Part shown: positions 21,636 to 35,117 of the stretch, in pieces
How positions within the stretch are numbered: position 1 is the first letter of the stretch
Layout of the letters: every line of letters begins with the position of its first letter
Assembly: GCA_028564925.1 (NCBI GenBank)
Contig: CM053031.1
Span: 102,021,531-102,085,530 of the forward strand
Origin: Lithobates sylvaticus
Taxonomy: Eukaryota > Chordata > Amphibia > Anura > Ranidae
Direction of reading: 5' to 3'
Length of the DNA: 64,000 bases
Notes under the pieces: generated by a model
The model's database searches: none
The model's input: the letters and a program-made list of their open reading frames with translations, nothing else
Told to the model about the DNA's origin: nothing
Program-made: the position numbers and the translations under genes

Positions 21636-24600
21636 AGTGTATCTAAACCATAACAAAAATGTAATATAATGTAGCTTACCAATCATTGGATGTGGTGGCT
21701 GCATTAGCTTTCTTTTTTGGGGGGGAAGGGATTTTAATCCTTTATTTTCTGGTACAAAGAAGGTTTATTGACAGTATTAAACAATCAGAAAGTAAAGAAG
21801 CCTGGTACAAGGCGTACCGCGGCAAACTGTTTTGCTAACCCACACAGGAGCGATTCAGTATGCACTAGGGAATACAGATTCCTAAGTGTATACAAAATTA
21901 AAGACCCTCAAGAGCAAAGGTGCAAGGTATACAAAACAAACAAAAAACTTTATTATAAAAATTGTAAATCAAAATATTGCCAGATGATTGCATGGAGTTG
22001 CTTCATAAAGCACGATGAATATTAATCCTTTATTTTCATCTGGTATTTGGTCAGTAGCATTGTCAATCAGTGGAGATGGTGGTGTTAGATGGTCTAGTAG
22101 ATTTAGATGGACTTTACATTAATGACTAACAATGTAAAGCCCAACTCTGGCTAACACTTTTTAAGCAGTTACAGCAATTGTTTTTGTCTTTCCTTTTGAG
22201 ATAAAGATTTTACATAAATGAATAAAAGCTGATCATTGTAAGCACCCCTATTAATGTTATTTCTAACCCTCTAACTGGCATCATTGCTGGGCAGCCTGGT
22301 CTGTTAAAGGAAAGAAAACAGACTTACTAGCCGTGTCACCAGGTAATAAAACTATGTAACAGAAATGCTAAGTGTTAATGCTATTGCGTTAATGCTATTG
22401 ACAAACTTTGTCACATATGTATTTTGTGATTTTGGCCATAGTTACACCCAAAGAGGGAAAGTAAACCTACCTATTTAACTGTCTCCCAAATCAATTACAT
22501 TCAATCAGTTGCATGTCCTGAATGATAATTGTGTATAAATAAATTGTAAGCTCTCACCCAAACTGTAGAGCCAACAAATAGCTGGTGTCATAGCACTTGC
22601 ACAGTACCATGGCAACTGCAGCTCATACAAAGGCTAAGATGGCTGCTTCCTTGACTGTAGAGAACAGGAGTGTTTAGTTCCACTTTAATTTGGTATCAGC
22701 CTCTTGTAACAACAAAACTGAAAAAGGAAGGGGCGGCATTAGAGGTCAATCAGCTATGCTACAGTAAACACGTAATGACAAGAGATGGCAGGAGGAGAGA
22801 GCAGAGTGAACAGAAGGGCTGTTTTTTCTCTGTTGATGCTGTTATTGTCCAATCAGGCTGGGGATGGGGAGGTGACCAGTATGACCACAGCAGAGAAAAG
22901 TCAGGTCGCAAATCTGGTTCTGCTATTTGGCAGGTCTGTGTAAATCTCAGAACTACAAGGACATGATTAAAAACTATTTGGCAGTGAAAACTGCTTCCAT
23001 ATTTGTATTCAGCATTGTATTTAGCCATGTACCTTCAGCTTTAAAAAAAAATTTAAGTGGAACTATATTCACCTTGGCTCCACCAGTGAGACGTCCTGAA
23101 GCTCCCCACTGGCTGCTGACATCTTTGAGCAGCCAGCTTCCAGGTATGGAATGAATGCAGGCCGCTTTCTTTGCTGGGCAGGGATGACGCCACTCCTGCA
23201 TTGCCGAATTTCTACAGTCCTGTACATGGGCATTCGGGCAGGTAGGCAATTTTAATGCAGGAGAGATAAAGCATGTCTCTTCTGCGTTAAAAATCCTGCC
23301 TGTTCAGCCATTTTTATTTGTTACCTAACAACACAACTACTTCTTCATTTCCAGGATTATTAGTTCAGCCAAAAAACAGGCTAATTCCACTGTGTAGGTA
23401 TCAGGCCTACATTAAAGGTTTTTTTTCTATTATGCTACTAAAGCTTCTCAATACGAATTACTGCATCTTGCTAGAAACATGTTCTCTCTGCATTTCAGTT
23501 CATTTAATATTCTACATTTCTGGATTTAGTGATTCATTAAAAATCATATAGCAAAAGTACAAATTATTTTGTTAGTCCAAGCTGTTTATCTGTCTGCCAG
23601 CTAACCTGTTACGCCCCTTCTCCTTAACAAACTAGCAATTACACATTTGTCACCAGCTCAGAGAGCTGACAGCTGTTCTTTGTGCTGAAAACACTTCATT
23701 ACTGTTAGCTATTCCCACTTTTTCACTGGAGTATTATGGGCAAACAATGGCATGGCATTTTAAAGCCAAACGCCTTTTCTTTCTAAAATACAGTAGCATT
23801 TTTTCACAGAGGGAGTTAAAATGAGCATCACTTTACCTTACTATAAGGGTAGAATTTCTGTTACGCTAACCAATATTATTGGTATTGTCAATACATAAAT
23901 TTATGTAAGGCTCTCAAACTACACATGACACCCCAGTATATGTAGAGATTTTGCTGCTTCCCAGAGGGACAAAGCAAACACCACAGTTACCTAGAGCCTA
24001 TGGCAGGCTTCCTCAACCCTTTCAACACAGAGATACCCTTAAAATAACTTTCCGGTCTCAGGGATCCCCTGTTAAAATTTACTATATCTACAACTCATGA
24101 TACATTAGTGTGATGGTCATTGGGAAGAATGCTTCATACACTTGTGGTCATTGGGAAGAATTACTCTCTTAGAGATAGCTAAAAAGATCACTGGTGTCAG
24201 TGAAAACTATATAGAAAACTATATCTGAGAGGCAGAAATTGCTCATTGCTCAAGGAAGCCCTAGCAACCTCTGGAGGAACCCTGGCCTACGGAATGTTCT
24301 CGTATTATTGACTACAGTTCATGTGTCTACAATTTAATATCCAGAAAACAAACTGCAGTTTTATGTTGAGCACATGTAAAACTTCAAGGTACAAACAGGA
24401 CACATATTGGAGGTAATCAATATTATTAACAAATTTGATAATTTTTCTGATCTGTCTTGCCTTTAGCATATCAAATTACTTAGTGGTGGAGGTAGAATGG
24501 GGCTTTCAACATTCCCTTGCCAGAGGAAGACACTGGATTTTCCACATCTCACTGATGCATGACATTTACAGCTGAATAGGTTCTGTATATTTTACGGGAA

Positions 24601-25146
24601 TATCAAAGTAAATATAAATTAAGTCTCTCTCTATAATTTAGCTTTTAGTTTTTTTGTCCACAAAAATATATGACTGTGTATGCATATCTGGATTCTAAAC
24701 TACTGCATAATGTAGACCTTGGCACCCTAAATTTCAGACACAAGTGCCATTGATCACAGATGTTATCTAATCACATGTGTAATTCTCCTAAATGTTATTA
24801 TGCGAAACTGGAGTTGCAGTGACCCATGAGATTCTCTGCTTTCATATTCAGAATTTCCATTGTATTAAAACTTGCTGGAACCTAATATGGGCTTTGTACA
24901 TAAATAAGTGCAAAAGATTAAATGGTTTGTGTAGTTGTTATTGCTCTGATGTAAAATATGCATACAGCGCACAGAAGTAGATATACAGTACATGATCAGT
25001 TTATGTTATTATTTTATCATTGGCTGGAGGTTAGCTTTAGATCTGCAACTCCATTCTGGCAATATATTGTTTGAGAACCCATCTGTTACAATAAATACAT
25101 TTTTTTAAAACAATCTAAACAATAGAAAAATAGAATGGTAACTCAC
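21636..25146 (-). other. MAP2 intron, degraded repeats only
   Basis: About 3.5 kb of intron between the giant exon and the next. A diverged repeat at about 23040-23320 begins TTTAAGTGGAACTATATTC and carries inverted CAATTTTAATGCAGGAGAGA-like parts; a fragment with GTTTAGTTCCACTTTAATTT near 22674 looks related. The rest shows nothing I can assign. Confidence 0.4.
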
Positions 25147-28100
25147 CTTGTGTGTCCACCCAAATGCTATCTGTATCCAAAACGGAATCATCAATTGTTG
25201 TTTCATCTCTGTAATCATCCTGTGTTTCTGTCTTGTATTCTGTTTCCTCCCTTTCTGGAGAAGCTGGCATACAAGGTGATCCTTCTTTGGGCTCTTCATT
25301 GGATTCTTCTTCTATTACTTCCTCCTCCTCCTCTTCCTCCTCCTGCTCCTCCTCTTCTTCTTCTGTTAAGGGCTTCTCATCTAGTTCAGCAGGTTGAGTT
25401 GCTGCAAAGCGGACATTGTGAGCCACAGATTCACCTTCATCCACAGTAGTTTGCTCTATCTTAATAAAGTCATCTTCCACCGTTACCACAGACTCAATAA
25501 TTCCTTTAATTTCTTCTGTGTGGTCCTTAACTGGTTCTTTATCAACATTCTCTAACTCAGCTTCCTCTGGCAAATCTTGTGTTAGGTCTTTAATACTTTC
25601 CTCTGTTACCTCTAACTCATGTATCTCTTTATCAGATTCTTCATCCACAGGTTGTATTATCTTCTGATCAATTTCTTCTGTTTTTGCTACTGTCTCTGTA
25701 GTTTGCTCTAAATGAGGTTGCTCCACCTTTTCTTCCACTGCTTCCTGTGACTCCTCATGCTTTATCTCCTGTGTAATAGAAGCAGGTGTCTCCACTGGTT
25801 CTTGTGTGATCTGCATAGTGCTATCTTCAATATCTGTTTTTTGAGTATCTACAGGTGTTGCACTCTTGGAGCCTTCTTGTGATGGCTCTTGAGCTTGTTC
25901 TGGTTCCCCACTAGATTCATAAGACTCTTCTTTGTCAACTGCCTCTTGATGTACTAAGTCAGGTTTTACACCTTTCTCCTTCAAATCAAGTTCAGCAAGT
26001 TTGCTTGCCTCCTTCAGAGTGGCTGCATCTTCATCAGAAATTACTTTAACTATGATGGAATCTTCTGCAGTAACTTGAGGTTCAGTAGCTGCTTCTTTCT
26101 TATCTTCTTGTGCCTGCAACTCAGAAGGTTCAGTAACTTCTTGACTGAGTGTTTCTTCTGTAGATAGCTTGACTTGTTCGGATGACTCTGTCATAGTCTT
26201 CTCAGGGACAGAGTCAGGGGTTGTTTCACTTTCTTCAGGTTTGGAGTCCTTAACAGATATCTTATCTATTTCATTCTTCATCTCTGGGGTTTCCTTGTCT
26301 TTCAAGTCAGGCTCTGTGCTTTCTACTTTGTCTGTAATCTCTGCTGTCCCTAATGATTCTTTTAACTCAGTCAAATCCTCTCCTTTTTCTAAGACAGTAT
26401 CAAGTTTTGTCTCACCAAACTTTTTATCCTGCTCTGACTCCCACCCCAATGACCCTGTGTCACTGCTGGATTCCTGCATTTCTATTCCAAGTTTTTCTGC
26501 TGCTGCCAGTTTTACCTGAATAATGGATGGGTCTACAGCAAGACCTTCATAAAGGGTAGACATTCCCCCACTCATACTTTCACTGTCTTGTACTGGAGAT
26601 GGAAGAGGGACGGTGTATTTATTGAACACACAGTAGCCTAGTTCTTCCTGCTGGCTATCTGTCTTTACAAGAAGGCTGCTTCCTTCAATTACAGATGCTT
26701 GCTGGAGTACACTTCCTTCATCAATAATGATCTCAGAAGCTCCAGACTTTCTTCTAGCAACATCTACCTCTGCACTATCTGAATCTAGCCTTGATCGAGG
26801 TTTAGTTAAATCTAGCATTTCTGGCAAGTCTGGTGCCATGATAGTACCATTCTTGTAATAATCTTTAGCTGGATACTGAGACTCACATAATGGTTCCAAC
26901 TCAAACCTTTCTTTTTCTGTTTCTTGTTCATGCTCTTCCTCATCCTTTTCTTCCTGCTCTGCTTCTTCTGGGAATGAAAGCGCTTTTTCAATAGTTGGGG
27001 TGGTGGCTGGCAAGTCGCCTTCATCTCCCTCATCTAGGCTCCCACTTGTATTAGAAAGAATATCAGTTGCTAGAGGAGAAAGGTCATGGGCACGAGCATA
27101 GCTAAATCCTAGTGCTATGGAATCAAGACAGGACATTGGAAGATTTATAGACATACTTCTTTGCTCAATGGCAGATCTTCCACCAAGTCCTAAACTACGA
27201 CTGAGGGTCAGATCATCTTTATTTTTACTAAGGAACTCTGATTTGTCCGCATAGATATTTGGATCAATTGTGAACAAACGATCCCCGGAAGATACATTTG
27301 CATGCATTATTCCAGATGTAAGAGAACTATAACCTACTTCATGAGTCGCACGGACCTTTTTTTCAACCACTGGGGCTAGGTCATTCTCTGCTTCATCTTC
27401 ATCTTTAGCTATATGTGGAATGGAAGCAGCTTCATAAGGGGGTTCTTTGACATCCGTCAACTCATAGTAATCACTACTTTGTTGAACACTATCTCCTAAA
27501 GCTTCTTCTTTCAGAGCAGATGTTTCAAAATATGTGGACATTCCAGACTTATCCTCCTCCAGCTTGATTTTATGCTCAGCTACATTTTTACTATCATCCT
27601 TAGATTCTGGTAAAGATTTTTCTTTAGGAGATTCCAACATAATTTCTTTTCCATCTTGAATCTCAAAAGTGTCTACTGCTGATGTTTCCTGTTTATCTTT
27701 AATTTGCTTTTCATTATCAGTAGCTTTGCCACTGAAAGTTTCATCCTGTTTTGGCAAAATTTCCATTTCACCTATTGTTTCACCAGGCTTGGTGTGAACA
27801 TCCTCTTTTTCATCAAGTTGTTTGTCAGAAACTTTACTAGACACGTCACTTGATATCATTGAAATAGGTGTCTCATCTTTCATCTGTGCACTTAATATGC
27901 TAATGGTTTCTGCCTCTGGCTGAGCCAGCTGACTGTGAAAACTTTCAATAGCACTATCTTTGGCAATTTGTGGGAAATCTGTCTTATCTGTAACATCTTT
28001 CTCAACTGAATCTGTGACAAGCATTGGCATTGAGGTATGTAAAGAAAGTTCATCTTTGACAACCAGCCCTCTATCCTGTACAGCCGAAAGTGGTACAGAA

Positions 28101-28491
28101 CTTTCACTTGAAGGGAAACTAGAGAACAGGTTTTCCTTCACATTGCTTGTTGGGGATGTTGAAAGGTTATCTTTGCTTTCAGTTTCAGCTTTCATAAAGT
28201 CTTGTTCAGCTTCAGGAGATGTAGGGGTGCATGGTTCTATAGAAAATGAGTAACCATGTGGAGCCTCAAACACTGTATCAATGCTGGGCATTTCTAACGC
28301 TGAAGGCAATTTGTCATCTTCCTTCTCTGGTTTCTTGACATCTTTCTCAGGGAGTTGTGATGCCAGGATATCTTGCTTTGGTTCTTCCTCAGTCTTGCTC
28401 TTAGTAGATGGAATATCTTCAACCACTTCCACAGAGGAAGGAACAGAATCTGTATATCCTTGTGCCCCCATCTTCGAGGCTGAAAGCAAAT
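25147..28491 (-). CDS. MAP2: MAP2 giant projection-domain exon
   Basis: The 3345-base exon starts (D)LLSASKM after the acceptor CTTTTCTAG and ends DTDSIWVDTQ at the donor CACAAG|GTGAGT; phase is 1 at both ends. It is the acidic projection arm that spaces dendritic microtubules in high-molecular-weight MAP2. Landmarks, in order: DKSGMSTYFETSALKEE, FTIDPNIYADK, SAIEQRSMSINLPMSCLD, KDYYKNGTIMAPDLPEMLDL, GYCVFNKYTVPLPSPVQDSE, KPDLVHQEAVDKEESYESSG, IESVVTVEDDFIKIEQTT, an acidic E-run near codon 1060, and DETTIDDSVLDTDSIWVD. All match mammalian MAP2. At 1115 codons it is shorter than the mammalian exon (about 1250 by my recollection), and the N-terminal block with the mammalian KDWFIEMPTE and PISPGPLTPMREKD motifs is absent. 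An upstream in-frame Met is intronic. Mammalian MAP2c skips this exon. Confidence 0.98.
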
Positions 28492-31400
28492 CTAGAAAAG
28501 TTTGACTTTTTTCAAAACATATCAGCCAGTAATCATTCATCAGAAATACCTCTTTGAACAGGTGCATTACAATTAATGTAACAAAGCAGAAAGCACAGCA
28601 GCTCATATGTAAAACAGCAGGGCCTGGGATTACAGTACACTGTAACCTGAATAACCCAAATTATACTACATGACATATTATGGACAAGTATACACCATTG
28701 TTTATTTTTTTGGGGGGAAGATACAAACCCTACATCAAGTCACTCTACTGGGCACCTGAATTGTCAATATTTTAGGTAGAAGTATTGAACTATTTGATGC
28801 TATGAAAAGAAGCGGTTTAATTAGACAAGACATCAACATGCAGTGCCTTTTTCATCATGCCAGTCCATTTAACATACATGCATTATTGCACGTTATGTCA
28901 TGCATTATTGAGTGTTGTGTTAAGGCAGCACCTTAATTAGGTAATGCATTTGGTAACACAGCGCACCAGAATGCATTGTTGTGTGTTACTATATATTGTG
29001 GTATGCTGCATTGCAGGTATTTTCCCTTGTGGCTCAGGATGTCAGTGAGAATTAAAGGCACTGCTACAAAATATGTATGGTGCACTACCAAGTGCTGTGG
29101 TAAAGCGTACATTACTGTAATAAGGGTTGTATCTGTGGGCCTTCACTTTCTATTTCCTGACCTGGCACAAGGTGTACAAAAACATTAACTAGAGCATTGA
29201 ATGCTGCATCAAACAGACTATATATCGCACTTACAAAATCATAATGTTTTTTATTGCTATCTTTGTCTTCCTGTTCTGGTAATGAAGTTAAATGCAACAA
29301 TAAAAAAAAAAAAAATTGTATACTAGTTAAAAAAAAAAACACTAATAAACCGTGTCTGGGGATGGGCTTTAGGCACATTTTTAACAATAACCTTTCTGCC
29401 TTTGCTTAAAAAAGCAGTCCACCTACATGTTTTAGTTGAGTTTAATTTAAAGAAAAATAGCCTCAAAGCTGCTACGAAGGATAAAAAAAATGCAGTTTCC
29501 ATAGTAACTTTTAGGTGATACAATTTAAAAGAATGTGGAAAGTAAATAAAGCATTTCTATTGCATTTTATTGTTTTGCATTGACAGCAAGGACAAAGTGA
29601 TTGCAGAAGGTAATCTCTCTTCCACTATCTGATTTTAATTTTGAAAAATCCAATCCAAATTGTGGTACCTGTCTTTATGTCTTTTATGCTCCCAGTAATA
29701 TTAGATTTGTATGAACAGTATATGTTTAATTAATCAGGTTACAGTGCATCTGTAAATACATGACAAACAGTACAGAGAGTATCAAAACAACATAAGCGAT
29801 TCACATTGCAGGATTTCTCTTCTGACACAGTACTCCAAAGACCTATTTGAAAAATGTTTAAATGTTTAAATGCTACCATTTAATTGTATCATTCCCTAAT
29901 ATAAAAGGAGCTACACTTCCAATCAAGGAATTCACTGATAACCAATTTCTTTGGTACAAGCCAGGACTGCCTCTTCTTTAATGCTTTGTTTCTGGTGGGT
30001 GACGTGTCAAATGACACAGCAAATAAAACTAGCGGCCCCCGAGGTCAGTTATCAACATTTAAAATGTAAAGTTCAGCTTTTTCGATAAGTCTTGATTAGA
30101 ATGGGCAAAGCTAATGACTTCTCCTGCTGGGAGATATCTCCTCACTTCCTATCCCGATGCCACCAGGATCGGAGAGGAGAAGAAACCTGTCCAACATAGA
30201 CTCAAACCGCAATAAATACATATTCAGTAAATGGAGAAAGGTAAAAGTAGAAGCTTTTTTATCATATTTATTATGCATGTATTCCCACTGAGATTTCCTA
30301 TTGTTCCTTTCTCCTGACATGCTGCATGTCATGATGTGACAGGATATCACTGGAAGAGGAAATGAGGGGAACCCTCCCCAGCAGTTCTAACCCAGTCTAG
30401 GCAAACCTGAAACAAAGAAAAATGGATGAAGTTGGGCTTTATGAACATTTTTAGAGGGTGTATTTATTTTTATAAATTTGTCATTTTTAATTCTGATATA
30501 TATGACTATAGGTATACTTAACATTGCATTGGTGTCTACTATGAATATGTTTCATACATATATAAAATATGACGTTTTCTTTTTAAAAATATGTTCTCTT
30601 CTCCAATGTACTCCATCTTCCCCTACACCCATTTCTATATTTGATCTTCCATAAAGTCAAGTATAAATTTGACATATTTTTACTGATTTTGTCAAACAGC
30701 TTTAAAAAACAAAAAGCACTAACAAAACAAGTATTTAACCTGGGTTTTCTGGAAGACACAGCATAGTTGCAAGGTATTACATCACACAAATGATTGTGGC
30801 ATGTAAACAAAGTTTATGAAAGTAGTGCATCTCATATATATATATAATTTTTTTTTTTTTAAAGTTTGTAAACCTCTAATTCACTGACAGAGTAACTATT
30901 TCTCTTAAAATCTATTTGGCTCTGCAATTCTTTTTTTATGCCAACGAAAAATGTGTAATAACCCTTGGAAGTCAATTGGATGATTATCACATATGTTGAT
31001 ATATACATCTGTAAAAAGCCCACAGATGACACTATCAGCCCATACATGATCAGTATGTGACTGCACCATCAGGCCACAGTGCTATAACATAAGATCTTGC
31101 TTGCTCGCCCAGTGGCTAAACTAAATTTTACACCTGTTGTTCAGAAGGAATGTAGAGTCTGGGTTTTCTGGCAATCATTTTATGAAATGTACAACAAACT
31201 ACAAATAATTTTACAGGTACCTGTCACTTTGCTTCTATTTTGCTTGAACTTTAACACATTTCGTATGGTAGGTGATACAGAAAATGAAGAAGAGAAGATA
31301 TTTAAAGAAAGTGCTGTTTAAAATGATCATGGTATTATATATGTATATGTATATATGTACTTAAATTCTCTTTAAACCCATTGGAAGCAGATGTTCTAGG

Positions 31401-32517
31401 AGAAATTATGTTCCATTCCCCATCCCTTTAAATTAATTATTTAAAAGGAACATGTCAAGAATTGAGTTTATGATCTTTCGTTGCTGAGTTATGGGTTATA
31501 TATAGGTCATATTCAAGGTCAATGACTCACCAATTAGTGAAAGCAGAATTACAATGACAACCCTGGAGCATGCACCTTTAAAACAGAAATGGTCACATAT
31601 CCCATTTAACTAGATAAAGGTCATTTTCTATTCCAGTTACTTAATCTGGTATCTGCTTTATCGGTCTCAAAAATGTACAATTTAAAATGTTATTATTCCC
31701 CATAGCATACAATCAGATTCTGTTAACCTTTTTATGCAAAGCAGATCAAGATATAAGAGGAAACAAGGAATCTGAATGGTTGTTATGGACAACAAAAGTA
31801 CTTCTTGCCCTTAAGGTTTGTTTGTAATAAATTAGATTAGGTGTGTCATAAATCTATTTGAATGGCTCTGTTAAAACATCATATATTCAATAATACATAT
31901 ACGACTACATACAGAAGAAAAGAAACAACAAAACTACACATCTATCAAGGCAAGAAAAAAGAATGCTAACTTATAGCATAGCTTTATAATGAGCAGCCGC
32001 AGACTGCAATGAATGGAAGAAGACATGCTTTAAAAAAGAAAACGGTAATTATTAAAACAAAAAAAAAAAAGAATCAAGAGACAACATAAACAAAATAAAC
32101 AAAATTAAAATTGAACATTAACAAATGAGATATAAAATCAAGTTGAAAAACTGAGCCTCTATGAAAAAAAAGTTAGAACTAATGTAAGAATTTAATAAAT
32201 GAATAAAAAAATAAAACAGAGAGGTATATAGTCATCAGCAAAGTGACTGGCAAACACGTCTAACATGGCAGAAGAGAGACTAACACAAAGCAACAGCTTA
32301 GCAGCAAAGCATGTTTGTATCATGGCAAAGTAACCTGAAATCAGCTACTGAGGTAGGAAACACTTTGTGCTGTCCATGACAGACAACAAACTGCAGTGAG
32401 CTTAGGAAAACAGCAAAGCCAATAATCATGGCAACACATAAGAATGAAACAGCCTCGGATGAGCATTTAAGTTGGATTCAGGGAGCAATTAACATGCAGC
32501 GCATACACAGGACACAC
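28492..32517 (-). other. MAP2 intron, mostly unassigned
   Basis: No exon seen. A degraded repeat lies at about 29990-30420, with TTCTCCTGCTGGGAGATATC and GAGGGGAACCCTCCCCAGCA; similar pieces occur near 9560 and 37730. Short A runs (29301, 29329, 32061) and (TA)n at 30834-30846 are the only simple repeats. Confidence 0.4.
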
Positions 32518-32751
32518 CTTCCTCTGGTAAGGAAGGCATTACAACAGCAGAGGACTCTGCTTCACTTTTTGTAATGCTTTTTCCATCTGCTATTTCGCAT
32601 ACAACACTTTCCTCTTGGTGTTGTGTGTCATCAGATCCTGAATCTGATTGGACCTGGCTGAGCCCCAAGTTGGAGGACTCAGTTGGCCTGTTTTCTCCCC
32701 CCTGAGCTTTCTCGTCTTCTTTCTCAGTCAGAGGACCCTTAACTCTCTCTT
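32518..32751 (-). CDS. MAP2: Candidate MAP2a-specific alternative exon
   Basis: An open stretch codes for (E)ERVKGPLTEKEDEKAQGG, ENRPTESSNLGLSQVQ, DSGSDDTQHQEESVVCEIAD and MPSLPEE. It is bounded by a pyrimidine-rich acceptor ending TCCAAAG and a donor GAGGAAG|GTGTGTCC. Both ends are phase 1 and the length is 234 bases (78 codons), so it fits cleanly between the exon at 34962-35039 and the giant exon. Mammalian MAP2a has an extra exon of about 246 bases (82 residues) at exactly this place. I cannot align the residues to the mammalian exon from memory, so identity rests on position, phase, size and acidic, serine-rich composition. The acceptor could lie a few bases away. Confidence 0.75.
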
Positions 32752-32857
32752 CTTTGGAGTTGGAAGACAAGATGACATGGAGAGAACAGATAAGACATTC
32801 ATAGGAACATTATGAAAAGAACACCTTATTATATGAAATATTTTGGAAAAATAATAG

Positions 32858-32860
<3 letters not shown>

Positions 32861-32899
<39 letters not shown>
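32861..32899. repeat. (TA)n microsatellite
   Basis: An unbroken run of about 19 TA units lies 110 bases upstream (MAP2 sense) of the candidate alternative exon. Confidence 0.95.
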
Positions 32900-32901
<2 letters not shown>

Positions 32902-34961
32902 ACCTGGCCATAACTTTTCTCCCAATTATAATCTGCCATTGTGATTTTGGACCCTGAAAGAATGCTAGTATAGCCAAATGGATATGGCTTGAAATACTAA
33001 GAACAGTAATTGACTGATCTAATCTTCAGTGCAATTTCTATTATAGTGCAGTACATTTGTGTTAATATTTTTCTGCAATCAACTTGCTGATTAACTTGGA
33101 AATATATGTTGCAGTACATTTGATTTATTTTATTCTTTTTTTTTTTTTTAATCAACTTGCCTGTGCACTAGGAAATATGTGTTTCATCACCTATTATAAA
33201 ATGGTTTGGAAATCTTTGGTGATGATGAAATTATCTAGATCAAGATACAAACTCTTTAACTCCTTGTACACATTTGAATACTGGCAAATAGGGCTTGAGT
33301 GTTAAATGCATTTTATTGTATGAAATGATCATGTATGCCTATATTAAGTATCAGTTTAGTTAAATCTACATTGTGTGGAAGATGTACTATGTGACTGATG
33401 TGCTACATGAAATAATTTTCACTTAGCCTATTGAAGCTGTATTTACTACTAACACCCAGTTGTGCAGGTAAATAAAAAAAATAATAATTTGGATGATTGA
33501 AGTAAACAGGGCTACGTAACCATTGGGACACCTAACTATTCTACTCCTTTAGAAAAGAAACTACCCACAATCAAGGGGTTGCTCTCCCACTTGCAAAGGT
33601 TGTCCCTTACAGATTAATCTGGTGTGCTCCAGATTGGATAGCCTAAAGGCATATATTATGTCAAACTGAAGCTTAGTAGTTACACTCAAAACTACAGTTA
33701 TCATATGCCAAACTTTTGAATTGAATGCAGCTAGATATCAGAATGTAGAAACCTAGATAGCATCTTATACTGACCCTGTCAAAATAAAAAGTTTGCGCAG
33801 GCCATGTACCTGTAAAGAATTACCTCTTCTGCCACTAAACACCATTCTAGTCCTAAGAAATGGGCCCACAAAGCCCACTGGGAAGCCACCAGTTTCAGGA
33901 GTGTCAATCTCCTGGATCCTCCACAGCTCTCACTGGTTTCTCCACTTGACTTCCACATCATTACAGGACACAGTAGTGATGTGGAGGTGGCGATCAAACC
34001 CGAGGAACCACTAAGAGCTGCATAGGACTTGTGAGATCAACACTCTCAGAAGTGCAGGTTTCCCAGCAGACCTTGGGGGATAATTTCTCAGTATCAAAAC
34101 AACCTTCAGGTGAGAGGCCAGAAGGAAACCTCAGTATTCTGTGTTTTTTTTTTCTTTACAGGTAAGTGGTTTGCTGAAACTTTTGTGACAGTTTTTTTTT
34201 ATTTATGACAGGAGCAACAGATTTCTATTAAAGCTGGACAACAGTTTGTATCTAAGTGCAATAGGGAAATGGAGTCAGATGACAGAGAGCCTTTAACTGT
34301 TTAATGACTATTTTTTAAAATAGCATAAAGGTTATTTGCATATGGAAGATGCTACCTGTTAAAAAAGACCCAAGAAAGCCTTTAAAATCACGTCTGTTGC
34401 AGCCAGCTATTCATCCATTACCTTAAGTTAAATCAACCTTAGGATGGTAAGTTAAATCAGCCCTGAATGAGAACTGGATTTATTACTATTATTATTATTA
34501 TATTTATTAATATTAAAACAAGAATAATTATAATTATTTTTAATAATAAATTGCATATATTTTCCCCAAAATCCCTCTTTATGAAGTGTAATTTTCACAA
34601 TTTAATTTAAAATACTAAAAACCTAACAAAATAATAACACTGTTACTCAAGAAAAGTATGACTAAAATTTGATTTAAAAAATAAACCATAAGAGCAATCT
34701 GGATTGTATCCAGTAAAATATGGTTTTGCATTATTTCATAATTCCCAATTGCAAAGTATACAAGTGAAATGCAGTGTACAACATGGATATGGAAATTGTA
34801 CATATACTGTATAAGTGGGTAAGAAAGTACCTTGTAGGTATGTAGTAATACCATGAGATCATAATAAATTTAAGTTTTAGAATTACTTCTGTGTAATGTA
34901 CATTTTGCGTAGTGTATAATTTTAAGATTCTCAAGGGACCAATTCAATAACAGGGCATTAC
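32900..34961 (-). other. MAP2 intron, one possible degraded repeat
   Basis: Around 33740-34165 there is a somewhat GC-richer stretch ending TTTACAGGTAAGTGGTTTG, a donor-like motif that recurs in several repeats of this window. Inverted ends were not found. The rest is AT-rich (poly-TTA at 34480-34560) and unassigned. Confidence 0.4.
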
Positions 34962-35039
34962 CTTCCTCCACCATTCCCATCTGTTCTGAAGCCGGCGAAG
35001 GAGGAGGAGAAGGAGGCAGATTGGTTGTATCTTCTACAG
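34962..35039 (-). CDS. MAP2: MAP2 exon: PPSPPPSPASEQ segment
   Basis: This 78-base exon codes for (A)VEDTTNLPPSPPPSPASEQ followed by MGMVEE and the first base of the next codon. Mammalian MAP2 has AEETVNLPPSPPPSPASEQ. The segment lies just after the PKA-binding helix and is present in both long and short MAP2 forms in mammals. Its PPSPPPSP run contains proline-directed phosphorylation sites and SH3-type ligands. The acceptor is AAATCCTAG before 35039 and the donor is GAGGAAG|GTAATG at 34961; both ends are phase 1. Its 3' phase lets it join the 234-base exon, the giant exon, or directly the small exon at 12262 (MAP2c pattern). Confidence 0.95.
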
Positions 35040-35117
35040 CTAGGATTTAAAGAAAGGTAAAGCAGGTCAATGAAATGCACAACAATACCAAGAATAAAGC
35101 ATGTAAAAACATACATA

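Noticed and set aside
25147-28491. Identity as MAP4 or tau rather than MAP2
   Set aside because: Projection-domain motifs, the RII-binding helix exon and [19 protein letters not shown] are specific to MAP2; tau has no such giant exon of this sequence.
28492-28606. Upstream Met codon as the start of the 1163-codon open frame
   Set aside because: It lies in the intron; the exon begins at 28491 after CTTTTCTAG, where homology to MAP2 (DLLSASKM) starts.
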